This document shows, piece after piece, positions 1 to 12,200 of a stretch of DNA of 64,000 nt. This DNA comes from Anadara kagoshimensis (taxonomy: Eukaryota; Mollusca; Bivalvia; Arcoida; Arcidae): assembly GCA_021292105.1 (NCBI GenBank), contig CM037871.1, positions 35,151,997 to 35,215,996 on the forward strand. Reading direction: 5' to 3'. The notes beneath the pieces are model-generated. The model ran no database searches. It was not told the origin of the DNA and was given only the letters and a program-made list of their open reading frames with translations. Every line of letters starts with the position of its first letter. Positions within the stretch are counted from its first letter, which is position 1. The position numbers were made by a program, and so were the translations under genes.

Positions 1-61
1 CAGACATACTTTATGACAATCGCGGATGGGCATACAGATTTCCTGTTACGACTAGGTACAA
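1..61 (+). CDS. Possible 3' end of a coding exon cut by the window edge
   Basis: The first 61 bases are followed by a good splice donor (AA|GTAAGT). Reading from base 3 gives an open peptide beginning DILYDNRGWAYRFPVT; reading from base 1 is also open. I do not recognise the protein. A 61-base open stretch occurs easily by chance, so only the donor and the plausible peptide support the call. The gene body would lie to the left of the window. Confidence 0.22.
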
Positions 62-700
62 GTAAGTGAAAAATATCAATTTTTATTCAAATTTATTTGA
101 TTTTCTATGGATATAAAGAGAATTATTTCACTGTCACAGTCACAGTGGTTTCTACAGTAACTATTTCAGAAAGTCATAGTCAACAATAGTTATAAACAAG
201 AACTCCATGAGTTCACCAAACCTAAGGCTTGTAACAACTCGCAGGTTTTATTTAGGATAAGTACAATAGTTTTTTTTAACAGAAATCCTATAAAAATTAA
301 GGTTCTAGTATAATAAGAAGTCAATAGGTATTGTACATCTTGTAGCTATGTTTCCATTCCTGGAAGCAAAAATCGCCATTGGCTACTAATTTCTGAGGAA
401 TTCTTTCAAAAAGTAACCTATTTTAGTAAATTTGTGGAAAAATACTTTAAAAAGGACTAAATTTTCACAAATTTTAGAAATTTGGCTACTAATTATTTTA
501 AATTTATGGAAACCAAGTTGTAGTATAGTTAAGTAATTCTGTATTATCAAAGTATAATTTTTGGCATATCATTACACCCCTACTCATCAGGGCAGTGATA
601 CTATCAGTGATGTAAAGTGACTAATAGACTAATAGTACAAGTTGATGGTAGCCATTAGTTAACTACTTCATGTACCACTAGCTAGTATTCATCATAGGAG
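62..700. other. AT-rich non-coding stretch, no gene seen
   Basis: No ORF of note and no recognised repeat. If the edge exon is real, this is intron. Confidence 0.5.
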
Positions 701-1036
701 TTGAGTTGAGTAATGGTGTTTAACGTCCCAGTCAAGAATATTTCACTTATATGAGACGTCGCTAGCTATAGGCAAAAGTGCAGAAATTTGCCTGTGCCTT
801 GCGCTGATGGCATTATACAGCAGGGTTCTTTAGGGTGCCAAACCTACCTTAACACGGGAACTTGTTTATTTTAAGTTCCCATCCGAAAGAACCGTGACTT
901 TCATTTCATAATGCCGAGTGCTTGGCGAAAGAACAGTCACTACCCACATTTAAGTCTTGGGTCAGACCCGGCCAGGGTTCGAACCCACGACCTCCCATTT
1001 ACGGAGCGAGCACTCTACCAACTGAGCTACAGCAGT
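701..1036 (-). mobile_element. tRNA-derived SINE, near full length
   Basis: On the minus strand the element starts with a tRNA-like head: an A box (TAGCTCAGTTGG) and a perfect B box (GGTTCGAACCC). A conserved body and a 3' end containing a TTGACTGGGACGTTAAACACC-like motif follow. The same body and tail recur at 3488-3680, 34199-34533 and 38131-38373, which shows a dispersed family. The family resembles molluscan SINEs with a conserved central domain; the exact family is not assigned. Confidence 0.8.
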
Positions 1037-1835
1037 GATATATTCATCATAGGACTGTCATGATATATTGATATACTATTGTCTCAAATCTTAAATTCCT
1101 CAAAAACTAATGTATACTTCATCATGCAAATTTGGTAAAATATCATTTAGTTCTTTGGATATGTTTTCAACATCTTTGAATAAATTCTGGTTTCACAATT
1201 TTGGTCAAAGCACTACTGATGAAGAATTGTATTCCAAATTGGCCGTATAGTGCTGTAAAATTAAAACTGGTATAATATGTACCGTAAAATTATTCATCCA
1301 AAATCACTGAATCTTTTTGAGTATTAATACCAACAAAAATGGCTGCCGCTTACCGGTATGTGTAACATTAGCAAAAGCCTCAAACAGCATCAGTTAATTT
1401 TTTTTGATGGAGTACTAGTAAAAATTTTATAAATTCATTTCAAGGCCCTCAAAAAGTTATGGCTATCATCAAAACATTGCTGATAAGTTTGATTTTTCTG
1501 TATCCAAAATCATCCTGGATATATTTCATGTCCTGCAGTTTTATGTTTTTCATTTTCTATTTTTATTTTACTTGTGTCGGGGTGAAGCTAGCTAAACAGG
1601 AGGTGCTTACCTTCAGGAGAACCAAGCCTAAATGTCCTAGTGGAAGTTTGCATGTCAAACTTAATTTGCCAGTTTCCACTTTGCTTTTAGATTGTGAATT
1701 GGATATGGATTGGCTATGTTTATTTTTTATAATTACCATTGTTTATATTACCTCAAAACCAAGAGGCTTACAGAACAGTTTATATATTATGGAAATACCA
1801 AGAGGTCCATGAGTCTTAAATTGCTCATCTGAGGA
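1037..1835. other. Non-coding, with a dispersed segment near 1580-1700
   Basis: AT-rich. A 117-codon ORF at 1459-1812 has no recognisable domain and is probably chance. Within it, about 1580-1700 contains the motif GCTAGCTAAACAGGAGG, which recurs inverted at 22520-22700, so part of this ORF is repeat-derived. The family is not identified. Confidence 0.4.
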
Positions 1836-2034
1836 AATGGGGTTCACCGCTGTACCACGTGGTTAATACCTCTTAACATTTGTGCGGAACATTTTGGAAA
1901 ACATCAACATCACAAAGCGAAATTACGTCGTTTTTACAGAAAAATGTCATATTGTGCGATTCCATGTCCATTTGAAACAAATGTTTTGCAGACACGTTAG
2001 AAGGTATCACGTGGTACAGTGGCGAACCCCATTG
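1836..2034. mobile_element. MITE with about 30-bp terminal inverted repeats
   Basis: The ends are inverted copies starting AATGGGGTTCGCC/ACC and continuing through CTGTACCACGTG. A second copy with the same ends lies at 51099-51281 in an AGGF1 intron. There is no coding capacity, and I found no clear target-site duplication. Confidence 0.7.
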
Positions 2035-2542
2035 CAATAGCAATCTGAAAAGGCTAGATTAATAATACAGTAAATCATGTTAACGATGAAGCCCTAGGGA
2101 CTCTATTTTTAACTTAGATATAAAGTGACTTCATTATACTGTTTTCAATAGACTTATATAGAAAAGCGGTCAGGCCCAATAATGACTTCATACTATCCAT
2201 GTATTCATTGTAAGTGTGTTTGTTATATTCATGTTTTACTGTACACGATGTATGAAGCTAACTTATCTATAAAGACATACCTCCTTCAGTCAATCCAGTG
2301 ATGTCACTGATATGTTGATTTAACTGCACTGTAACGGTTGTTTCATGGAGAGAGTGGGCAGAAATATGTCCATCCTCGGTCAAAGTACAAAATGATGTCT
2401 GCTCTTCATTATCAATGTCCAAGTGGCTACTACTTGATGCTGACCACAAAAAACTAAAATCATAATAAGAGATATAATTAAGATATTTTAACTGAATAAT
2501 AAATACTTGGTAATATCAAAGAAAGATATTGACTTACTTGAC
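2035..2542. other. Non-coding, no gene seen
   Basis: AT-rich DNA. The 60-codon minus ORF at 2267-2449 shows no domain. Confidence 0.4.
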
Positions 2543-2803
2543 TTAATCATCTGTACCCCTTGAGGAGCATAGGGCCTCGACAATATCTCTCCATTTGTCC
2601 CGGTCATGTGCAGCTCGTTTGGCCTCTCTCCATGACATTCGGATCAACCTCAGATCGTTTTCTAATGTTCTCCGCCATGTTATTACTGGGCGCCCTCTCT
2701 TCCTCTTTCCCTGTGGATTCCAGTCCAAAGCATGCTTCATGATGTTTCCCTGTTCTTGTCTTAGGATGTGCCCAATCCATCGCCGAAAGATATTAGAAGG
2801 AGC
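2543..2803 (-). pseudogene. 3' end of a non-LTR retrotransposon ORF (endonuclease/RT protein C-terminus)
   Basis: Minus-strand translation starts around RRWIGHILRQEQGN, runs through KRKRGRPVITWRR and AHDRDKWRDIVEALCSSRG, and ends at a stop at 2543. This WIGH-KRKRGRP-TWRR-DRxxWR arrangement is the standard C-terminus of LINE-type RT polyproteins in invertebrates. Everything upstream (endonuclease and RT core) is missing, so this is a 5'-truncated insertion. Confidence 0.8.
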
Positions 2804-2814
2804 TTAAGATTGGG

Positions 2815-2960
2815 TGGAAATGGACGAGTGGTACTGTCACTGGCTTCCGAAGTCAAGAGTCGTGAGTTCAAACCTCACATCAGGACTTGGAAATTTTCTG
2901 AGATGATTTTCATCTCCTGCCCATACTGAAGCCATAAAAAGCTCATTACCAGAATAGTCT
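2815..2960 (+). mobile_element. tRNA-derived SINE head, a different family (Leu/Ser-like)
   Basis: The segment contains GGACGAGTGGTACTGTC, like the A-box arm of a tRNA-Leu/Ser. GAGTTCAAACCTC, a B-box match, follows about 45 bases later. The downstream body does not match the SINE at 701-1036. The head is imperfect and is not a functional tRNA gene. Confidence 0.5.
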
Positions 2961-3487
2961 TTCGAATGAAACTAAAAACTGAGGTCCCGTGTCTCAGTGT
3001 ACGCTAAAGACACCTCTGTAGAGTTCGAAAATAAGTAGGCCACCTGTGTCTGCTACAGATGATGCTTACAACTAGAAGCAAATGAAACAGACTGAGCAAG
3101 GAGATTACACACAATGGAGAATAATAGAATCACTTCCTTGTTTAATGTGAAGACTTAGATATCACATCCAGAAGGTTGAGATTTCTATTTGTTCACTATA
3201 AATTAGGGGTTGATCTTGATTCTGCTCCCCCCATCCAATACATATGTGTATTCCTGTTTTGTAATGCTTTAAAGTTTATGGTAAAAAATTATCCTAAAAC
3301 TATGCAAAAAGCATATTGTTTGCATTTGCAACTAATGAGGTCATAACCTAGATTGTTAATGTCACAATCAAAGTGACCTCATAGCATGTGTGTAGCTTGT
3401 CTCACCCTAAGATTAGACAGAAATATCTTAACCTGTTAAAACCTGGGATATTCTTGTTCTATATGGGAGAAAATTATATTCATTCAT
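2961..3487. other. Non-coding, no gene seen
   Basis: No ORF or recognised repeat. Confidence 0.4.
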
Positions 3488-3680
3488 GTTGAGTTGAGTT
3501 GAGTAATGGTGTTTAACGTCCGAGTCAAGAATATTTCACTTATATCAAGATGTAATGCCGAGTGCTTGGCAAAAGAACAGTCACTACCCACTTTCAAGTC
3601 TTAGGTCAAAACTGGCCAGGGTTCAAACCCACAACCTCCCACTTACAGAGCAAGCACACTACCAACTGAGCTACCACAGT
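3488..3680 (-). mobile_element. tRNA-derived SINE, internally deleted copy
   Basis: Same family and orientation as the SINE at 701-1036. It has the tRNA-like head (CAGTTGGTAG and GGTTTGAACCC on the minus strand) and the GTTAAACACCATTACTCAAC 3' end. About 140 bases of the body are missing. Confidence 0.8.
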
Positions 3681-4204
3681 GGTTTGTTCAAGTTTGTGAT
3701 CATAAATATAATATAACTGGTTAATGTTATTAGGCTTTCAGCCCTTTCAGCTGAGTTTAAAGTAGCCGACAAGTTTTCTGGAGTAGACAGTTGTAACTCT
3801 ATATAAATGTAATACTGATGGAATGAAAGTAGGCACCAGACAAAGTGTAGAAATACCAAAGTAGACGACGGGTTTTGCTGGTTGCTCGCTTCTTTTGAAA
3901 CCGCTGGGCTTTAGTTAACTTTTAGAAACATAACCTACAAACATTTCTACCATAAAAAGATGGAGTAACAAACAGGTTTACCATTTTCTCCCATATGCTT
4001 TGTTGGGCTAACTGTGGTCAGCATGAACCAAGTAGACCATGTACCAACATGCTTGTTCATGTTGGTAATGTCTAAGTAAGCACTTATCTATAGTGTGTAA
4101 AGTCCTTGGTTTGATCCATGGTCAAAGTCTGCATTTTTCTCTATCACGTTACAGTTTGATGTACAATATAGTCCACAGAAGTTGTACAGAACCATTAAGA
4201 CCAA
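3681..4204. other. Non-coding, no gene seen
   Basis: No supported gene. The short minus ORF at 3671-3859 overlaps the SINE edge and has no domain. Confidence 0.4.
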
Positions 4205-4560
4205 GGAACATGCCATGATCCATTTTGCAACAGGATCTTGACAAACTACCACTGTTGGAGCAAGACTGGATGGTAAGCTTCAATCAGACAAGTGTGAATT
4301 GATCCATATCACAGCACATGAATGTTTTCAAGACTGACTATAACATTCATGACCACAGACTACAACAACCCATGCTAAGTACTTGGGCATCACCATTGTC
4401 AGTAAACAACATCACAAAGAAAGCAAAAAACTCCTTAAAATTTCTATGTAGTAGGATCATTAGCAGGTGCCCAAAATTTATCGAGGATACCAGATACTGC
4501 AACACAAACCAGAACATGTGGCATTTATTAAATATACCCATGTGCCAGGATCACTTACAT
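4205..4560 (+). pseudogene. Decayed LINE reverse-transcriptase fragment
   Basis: Short open stretches in shifting frames spell pieces of a LINE RT domain in the right order. They are LQQDLDKLPLLEQDWMVSF, then DHRLQQP, AKYLGITIVS in another frame, and NITKKAKNSLKFLCSRIISR. In LINE RTs these follow the catalytic core (D-L-x-L-x-W-x-x-x-F, then KYLG, then ITKKA). Stops and frameshifts make it non-functional. The family is jockey/CR1-like at best. Confidence 0.65.
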
Positions 4561-4659
4561 TTTCCTAAAGGACCATTTTTTAGTGGTACAATTTTGCCAC
4601 TCAAACATTGCCACTTCACCAACTTTAAAGTTAAAACAGCTTGGGTCCTGTAAGAACAC

Positions 4660-5120
4660 TGTTAGAAATTGTTACTGGACATGATGTAGCTCCATTACAC
4701 TGTTCTGTATAACACCCCTGCTTCCCAACACTGCCTTGTGGATCACTGACTGAATCTCTGGCGTGGCTCCCCAACACCAGCATATGGGAAACTCCTGACA
4801 ACTTTAACTTGATTTGAAGTAGTTTCCCAGGTCAACACTACTTCTCTGTATGACACTGTTGAATATTATTACATGGATCTGTTATGGTTCTCCAACACTG
4901 ACCTGTGGGACACTATTGACAACTGTTACTGTATCTGACCTGGCTCTCTGACTCTGTCCTTTATGATGACACTGACAATATTGTTACTATATCTTGAGTG
5001 GTTCTCAAACAATGTCCTCTGAGACACTGTGAACAACTGTTACTGGCTCTGAATCAAGTGGCTCCCAACACGGCTATGTGGGACATTGCTGACAACGGTT
5101 ACTGGATCCTAAAATGGCTG
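4660..5120. repeat. Degenerate minisatellite, period about 56-70 bp
   Basis: A diverged unit containing GACAACTGTTACTGGATCTG, a GGCTCTCCAACACTG-like segment and TGTGGGACACT recurs at irregular spacing, for example at about 4924, 4982 and 5037. The copies are too diverged for a sharp period. Confidence 0.55.
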
Positions 5121-5560
5121 CCCTTTGATACTGGATAGGCTTCCAGTTAACTTTATGCCTTTTTTAGCTGATACAGAATTCATCATTACAATAAATACAC
5201 TATTAACAGGTTTTAATTGTTTAAATTGAATTTAAAGTTTAATCATGTCTACTCCAGTGACGTTGAAAATGAGGAGACTACTTGGTTATCAAGTTTAAAT
5301 CACTCCAGTAGATTCTAGTATGAGAAAGTGCCTCTGAAAAAGTTTGGCGAAATTAATCAAAATTTTACCATCAAGCATCTCCAGACTAATAGGGAATTTT
5401 ATTAGGTTGATTTTTTTATGTTTAGACTTACTGTAGTCATTTATTAGCCAATGACATTATTACGAATATTAGTGAAATATGTGTACTGTACTTGGAATTG
5501 AATTTTTTTAAATTTATAAACAACTAGCCTAAAATTAAATTTCATTTAAAATACCAAAAC
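5121..5560. other. Non-coding, no gene seen
   Basis: AT-rich and featureless to the eye. Confidence 0.4.
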
Positions 5561-6216
5561 TACTGTTTAATTCATGTCCGGCAGAGCACATGTTTTTCAA
5601 GCTTTTAGATATGAAAATCAATAAATTTTCTATCATGTCATATACCGTTGTTAAGTATGCATTTTGTCGTAATAAATGAGCACCAAGGTACATACCATCT
5701 CATTCAGAAAATAAAACGCAAAACTTTTTAAAATCCTTGCGGGGAATTTGTTATTGTTTACTTTTGGAACAGACGAACGGAAGTTGCAATCATCCGGGCA
5801 ATTTCAAGTTTATCCTGGATTTGCCTATTCATCGTGGGTACGATCACGTAACAAGGGGAAACAACTCCTACAATTTCATTGTTTACAGCTACTGTTTTTC
5901 TTTGGGTAGTCTCCCTTTAGTCAGACGATCTTACCGGTGTGAAAAAATGGAATCGTCGTACATGTGCAGTTCAATTCTTCTGAGCCATATGTTTTAAACT
6001 TCCTGTCGTCTGTATGGCTCCAATGCATAGATCCCCGCAAGGATTTTAAAAAGTTTTGCGTTTTATTTTCTGAATGAGAAGGTATGTACCTTGGTGCTCA
6101 TTTATTACGACAAAATTCATACTTAACAACGGTATATGACATGATAGAAAATTTATTGATTTTCATATCTAAAAGCTTGAAAAACATTTGCTCTGCCGGA
6201 CATGAATTAAACAGTA
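5561..6216. repeat. Long inverted repeat: 185-bp arms, about 286-bp spacer
   Basis: The left arm (5561-5745) starts TACTGTTTAATTCATGTCC and runs into AAAATCCTTGCGGGGA. Its reverse complement fills 6032-6216 with only a few differences. The RNA or single strand would fold into a very long hairpin. It is probably a foldback transposon or long-TIR non-autonomous element. The 86-codon ORF in the spacer has no domain and is not called as a gene. Confidence 0.8.
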
Positions 6217-7117
6217 ATAAAATCATTATATGCATATTATCATTTCGCTGCGCTCTCAACATAGGCCGTGCCTACTATCATATCCCATGTACCTTGATTA
6301 CTTATGTCACATAAATTCATTTACTTACCCTTCGACTCCTGGTAGAGAGGTGTCAATAAAGACCTTCTTTGCATCAACTTTTAAAAACCGTACGCTTTTA
6401 TCGTGAAAATGAAGCGCAAGCAACCTGTATTTCAAACATGGATATATGCATCTTATTTCTGTTAAATCAAGTTTGTTGGCAAATTTATGAACAAAGCATT
6501 TCAAACACCCTTTATCCATTTTTCTTCTGTCAACATTCAACATTCAACTATGTTATGGTCGCCGCCATTTTTACATCACATGACGAGGGGAGGTTTGCGT
6601 AATCATGAACATTTGCTGAAAGGAAATAATGACTTCTCCATATACTATTGTCTACCACACTTTGGCGGGCGAAGTCGGATTTAAACAAAATATCCAGTCC
6701 CGCTAAATATTTAATCATTCAATGCATTAAAAAAGTAGATCTGTATGCGTCAGTAGCACGATCGGGTGCGCAATTGAATAAAGGGAAAAGATGGTGTATA
6801 TTTTCCGAAATTTAAAAGTATAATATGGATCTTTTTAATAAGCATTTAGATAATTAATTTACTGAGTAAAATAATTCAAATTTCGCGAAACTTTGTTGAA
6901 CAGTGTTGAAAAACGCGTCAGAAACGCTGTGTAACCCGTAACAAACGCCATGTGTGATTTGTGCAGTTTTTGGGACCAAATGATGAATATATCATTTTCA
7001 ATCATGAACCCGAACAGAGGTTTTTAACATAGAGGGGCCACCTAGCAACAATATCATTGGCTGCACAGAAAATATAAAAGGGTAAGATAACTTTTTGACA
7101 GGCAAATGTAATGTTAA
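6217..7117. other. Non-coding, no gene seen
   Basis: Overlapping small ORFs in both directions have no domain signature. Confidence 0.4.
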
Positions 7118-8692
7118 GTCTGTCTCACACAGAACACGGTTGGGCACACGGTTCCACAGTTCCATGTGACTCGGTTATACACGGGTTGACTGGTACGAGT
7201 ATTGAGCTCCAATCGTACCTGGGTTGGTACGATTTAGACTCGAATATCTGAATATAGCACGAGTATGTACGAACATTATACGGATATACTCGGTCAAGCA
7301 AGGTTTGTCACGGTTTGAACACGATTTGCAAACGATTTTCATACGATTGTTGTACGGTTCCAAGTACGGTCTGTTACGGCTTAGTACGATTAAACACGAC
7401 TTTTACTCGATTAACTGGACATTTACAGGGTTTACATACGGTCCCACAGACTTTTGTTCGAGTTATGCTCGAATTTTCACACATTCGTGTATGTTTTGAT
7501 ATAAATTGACTCGTTTTGATTTATACATGTACATGTATATACGATATTGACACGGTTGAGCTCACTTGTCAGCTTGTGGAGTGGACTTCGTACGGTCTCG
7601 TACGGTCTCACATGGTCGTGTACGATCGCTAATACGATCATACACGGACATGGCACCCGTGCCAGTTTTTTAAAAGTTTTAAAAATCATACACGGCTTTC
7701 ACGGATACACTCGAATGGCCCGAGTGTAAGTCGGATAAGACCACGGTTGGTTCAGTTGTATGTATGGTTTACACGGGTGGCCAACCGTATATATAAGCCG
7801 TGTGTTCTAGCCCAAGAGCTAGTGGGGTTTGAAATATGTGTCAATGGCCAAAAGCTTTGAAGGTTGTTTCTGATAGAAAAATGTCTGTAGTTTTCGAATT
7901 TGGGCGTCTTGTGAATGAACTCGTTTCCGATTTTTTTTCAGACGCGAGTTTTTACACTAGAATCGCATTTTTCAGCCGGTTTTTCGGTAATTTGATAATT
8001 CTGCATTATGGACGCGATATGGCCTTAAAATGTCTTATTACTGATGCGGTTATCAAGAATTATGATCATTGTTGACATTTAAGTTAAAAACTTCTTGATA
8101 CATTTCAGATTTTTTTTTAAAATAACTATTTTAGGAAAAAAATAGACCAAAAATTTTGCGTTTTTAATATTTTGCCCTCTTTTATGTCTTATAAAAAAAA
8201 ATAAAAGCATTTAAGTGAAATGTTTTACCATATTGTCACAGCCTAATGTGTTTTGCATTCAATAAAAGTAGCTGCATATCATTTGGTAGGAAATTGCGGC
8301 ACCCACAGTGGAAAAACTTTCCCCTACCCCAAAATTGCAAATTTCTCAAAAAATCGATCTTTACTACATATTTTGCTATTAGTTGCCATACTGATTGTTA
8401 TACCGTGTAAGCTTTAATACTTGGGTGACAACATTGAAGACCTCTAACTAAAAACTTCTTGTTAAGCATTCAATCTCAATTTTGTGGCCAATTTTAAACA
8501 ACCGAGTTTTGCGTTTTTACTTAATCTTTATTCGTTAAAGTCTTGTAGCGCATTCAAAAAAAGCCTGATTATCAATATACTATTTTATTTAGAATCCCTG
8601 ATGTTTGTGCTTTATTGTGCAAGTATAATGTATAACACAATCGTCACACAAACCCTTTCACCACAATTTATTCTTCCCCCTACCCCATATGC
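7118..8692 (+). repeat. Left terminal inverted repeat, split by the 7135-7807 insertion
   Basis: Bases 7118-7134 and 7808-8692 together match the reverse complement of 13972-14869. The junction is visible because the right copy reads continuously CAGAATAGCCC, whereas here CAGAA and TAGCCC are 673 bases apart. A 79-codon ORF (7836-8075) occurs identically in the right repeat at 14585-14824. It is a property of the repeat, not evidence for a gene. Confidence 0.85.
7135..7807. mobile_element. Nested insertion of unusual CpG-rich motif composition
   Basis: This block is absent from the matching place in the right terminal repeat. Its ends are short inverted copies (GAACAC and GTGTTC). I counted about 47 CpG dinucleotides in 673 bases, nearly all in ACG or TCG contexts such as TACGG, ACGATT and CTCGA. 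They recur every 10-20 bases in both orientations, and the surrounding DNA is AT-rich and CpG-poor. No long ORF is present. It looks like a non-autonomous element built from many subterminal protein-binding-like motifs; the family is unknown. Confidence 0.6.
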
Positions 8693-9247
8693 AATAAATA
8701 AGCGAGTTCGCGAGATATTGATTTTACACTTGTGCGTTCTCAGGCAGTGAGATTTTAAACACGGTAGAGTGTTATAACGTAAATTTGTACTTGAAACATA
8801 TAGTAAATTACGCTGTTAGCTTGTTTATTCAATGCTTTGATTTTTTGTATTATTAAGCAATGATAGTGCCACGCCCTTTTGTATGACTCGGCACATGGCG
8901 CTGCGCAAAGCGTTTGTGTTACGTTTTCTGTCATTGCAAATCACACGTGGTTGCAATTATAGATACTTTCATATGGTTGTTGTTTATGATAAGTAAGAAA
9001 AAACTATTCATCCCTTTTTTCTATTGTTTTGTTACCGTTTATATTTCGTGTGAACAAGTTGATTTTATTTAATATTTGTTTTTAAAAAGAATCCGTGTTC
9101 ACAATAGAATCAATGAAGTTTTGACGCAGATAAGTAATCTGTTTGTTAATTCTATTTGATTCCGTGACTGAATTAAAATCACTGTAAATAATATTTTGCG
9201 ATTTGTTTGTGATAACTCATTGTCATTTCAATTAGAAGTGTTGCAAA
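8693..9247 (+). promoter_or_regulatory. 5' non-coding region of the transposon ORF
   Basis: About 550 bases lie between the inner edge of the left repeat and the ATG at 9248. The DNA is AT-rich and no other ORF is supported. It presumably holds the promoter and leader of the ORF, but no convincing TATA/initiator pair could be chosen. Confidence 0.35.
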
Positions 9248-12200
9248 ATGGCCAGCACACGGCTGGATACATCTAAGGGGAAACAGATATTACAGGGCGA
9301 TAGCACAGATGAAACAAATCTTGTTTGTTGCCTTCATGTCGATAAACGTTTCCAAGATATAGAAATTAAACCTTTTGATGAAACAACATGGAGTAAAGTG
9401 GCAAAAGTTGCTGAATATCGTCTTTCGAAAACAAAATCCCACAAATATAAACAAATTTGTCAAGATCTTCCTCAAAACTTTGATCCTAAAACCAATGGTT
9501 ATCACAGAATGTGTTACAAGAACTTCACTGCTGTCTCAAAAAAAGAACTAGAGTCTTTTTCCACTGTAGAAGTAGAAGAAGTTTCTTACACTTTAAGATC
9601 CCACACTGAACATTTATCGGACGAAACTTCCTCCTCCGGTATTTTTCTTCCCGTATGTTTGTTTTGTGGCCTCCTGACGAAGGGTAAGAAAAGGGAACAG
9701 TTAGGCAATTGTGAAAGTTTGGAAGCGGGAGAAAAAATAAAAAATGCTGCAATGGTTCTGGGTGATACAGATATGATTGCCAGAGTTTGTGATATAGATT
9801 TTGTTGCTAAAGAGGTTAAATATCACCATAGCTGCCGAAAACATTACTTAAATCTTTCTGAGAGGTGTATACCCGGGTCTGCTAAGACAGAATATGGCAA
9901 CATTAGGCTAGGACACGAAAAAGCATTTAAATGGTTGACCGAATACATAAATAAAAACGTTATAGCACAAGGTCAAGCTGTAACAATTGCCTCCTTGTAT
10001 GAATATTACACTACAATGCTGATGGACATTGGTCTTGATTGCTCCTCATATACCATCCAGACTTTAGAAGTAAAACTTCTAAATCACTTCAAAGATGATA
10101 TTTGCATGAGTAAAATAGGTAAACGACAAGGCAAAATATTATATCCAAGCTTTCTAGATACAGATCAGATTATAGGTTTCCATAATACGTTTTTATTAAA
10201 TTCCAAAGTCACTGAAGCTGCATACCAGTTGCGAAATACAATATTAGAAATGTCAAAGACATGTCCCCAATTACAGAACCCATTGACTGTAAATGAAATA
10301 CAGAAAGGCCAAGCTAACCCCCCAGACATACTTATGCAGTTTTTTAAAACTCTATATACAGGGTCTTCAACAAAAGAACCTTCTGAAAGAATGAATAGAT
10401 GCATCAGTTCAGCAGCAGATGATGCTTTGTTTGCTGTAACCAATGGCGAAATAAAGCCATCAAAACATTTATGTCTTGGACTGGGTTTTAAAAGTATGAC
10501 TGGTAGTAGGAAAATTATTGAAGTACTAAATCATTTAGGGCACTCAATAAGTTACCATGTTGCGGAGACACTTGAAACTGAACTTGCAATGACAATATCA
10601 GACAGGAATCAGCTAACTCCTGATGGATTACTGAAAATTCCAAACTTGTCAACCGGAACGGCTTGGGATAATTATGATGAAAACACCGAGACTTTGTCTG
10701 GAAGCGGAACTTTGCACGACACAGTTGGAATATGTTACCAGAACACTCCCGACGAACAACATTCAATGGGGGACTCTCTAGGAATTCCACAAGTATCCAC
10801 TACACAAACAAAGTCATTGAAACGTAAACGCTCTTTAGATATTGAGGACCCTATTTTAGAATCTTACAGAAAGCGTCCAAAAATAACAAAATTTCAATAT
10901 CCCGTAAAAGCAATTTCGGACCCCTCTAATTTAAATGAGACCAGAAAAAGGGATTTAACATGGGTGATTTGTCACCATTTATTTTCTAATATACCCATGT
11001 GGTCAGGATGGAATTCTCTAATCACAGTAGATCATCTACCAGAGCAAGTGATAGGCTATATGGACAATATAAGTTTGCCACCGACCCGATTAGATGTGGT
11101 GTCGGAAACATTACGTCGATCGCAGATTGTGGCACGGGAATGTTCTGATAACACAGCAATTGTCCACTATGATCTTGCCATAGCTAAACCAGCGATGCAG
11201 ATACAATCGGAAGAATCACCAAAGTACGACAATATTTTCATATGTTTTGGTCCTTTCCATATAATGTTGGCATATTTTGGCGCTCTTGGTCACTTAATTG
11301 AGGGCTCTGGCGGACCATATGTGCTAACCGAGACCAAAGTTCTGGCAGAAGGGTCTCTAAATGGGTTCATAAAAGGGAAGCATTATAACAGATGTCAGAG
11401 AATGCATACTATATTATCTCTTTCTTTCCGTATTCTCCATTTTCGGTCTTTTCTGGAAGAGCATGGTCAGATATCTGAATCTTTATACGAGCAGTTAGAA
11501 CAATTCATTACAAATACTTCTTCAGAAGAAATGCAAAACGTTCTAGAGCAAGAAAATTTAAAATCTATTTTTGATATGTATGAAGCCTTTTCCAATGACA
11601 CAAGAACTGGAAACCATGGATCAACAGCACAGTATTGGTTTATGTATATTGAATTAGTTGAACTTCTGTTACTTTTCAGTAGATCTTGTCGAACTAACGA
11701 TCTACCTTTATTTACTTACTGCTTAGGAAAAATGTGTCCAGTATTTTTTGCAGCTAATAGACCAAACTATGCAAGATGGATGACACGCTATCACTTAAAT
11801 TTACTTAACATTGATATAAGTCATCCACAAGCAAGAGCAATGCTTGAGAATGGTGGTTTGTCTATAAGACGCTCGAATAAATCATTTTCCAGAATTCCAG
11901 TGGACATGACACTTGAGCAGACAATCAATGCTGATGCTGCATCTCGTCTAACTGGCATTTCTGCATTCAGCCAGTCATATACGGCCAGGCGAAGATGGAT
12001 GATTACACGAAGTGTCCGCAGTGCTATCGTTGGTGCTCTTCTCTCAAAAACTGGAATCCGGAAAAAGGGGGATGTGAATCAAGAGCTCAAGCCGTCGCGA
12101 ATTCAGAGAGATAATAAAGATGTAAGTAGTTTGATCGACTGTATTAAAGCAACTAAGAATCCGTTTGATACAGAGATAAGAAATGAGGATCTCCTGTGCA

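Noticed and set aside
1459-1812. 117-codon ORF with hydrophobic N-terminus
   Set aside because: Partly overlaps a dispersed repeat segment; no recognised domain and no splice support.
5737-5997. 86-codon ORF in the hairpin spacer
   Set aside because: No domain; starts inside the inverted-repeat arm.
7836-8075. 79-codon ORF repeated identically at 14585-14824
   Set aside because: It lies entirely in the terminal inverted repeat. Identity comes from repeat similarity, and no domain is visible.
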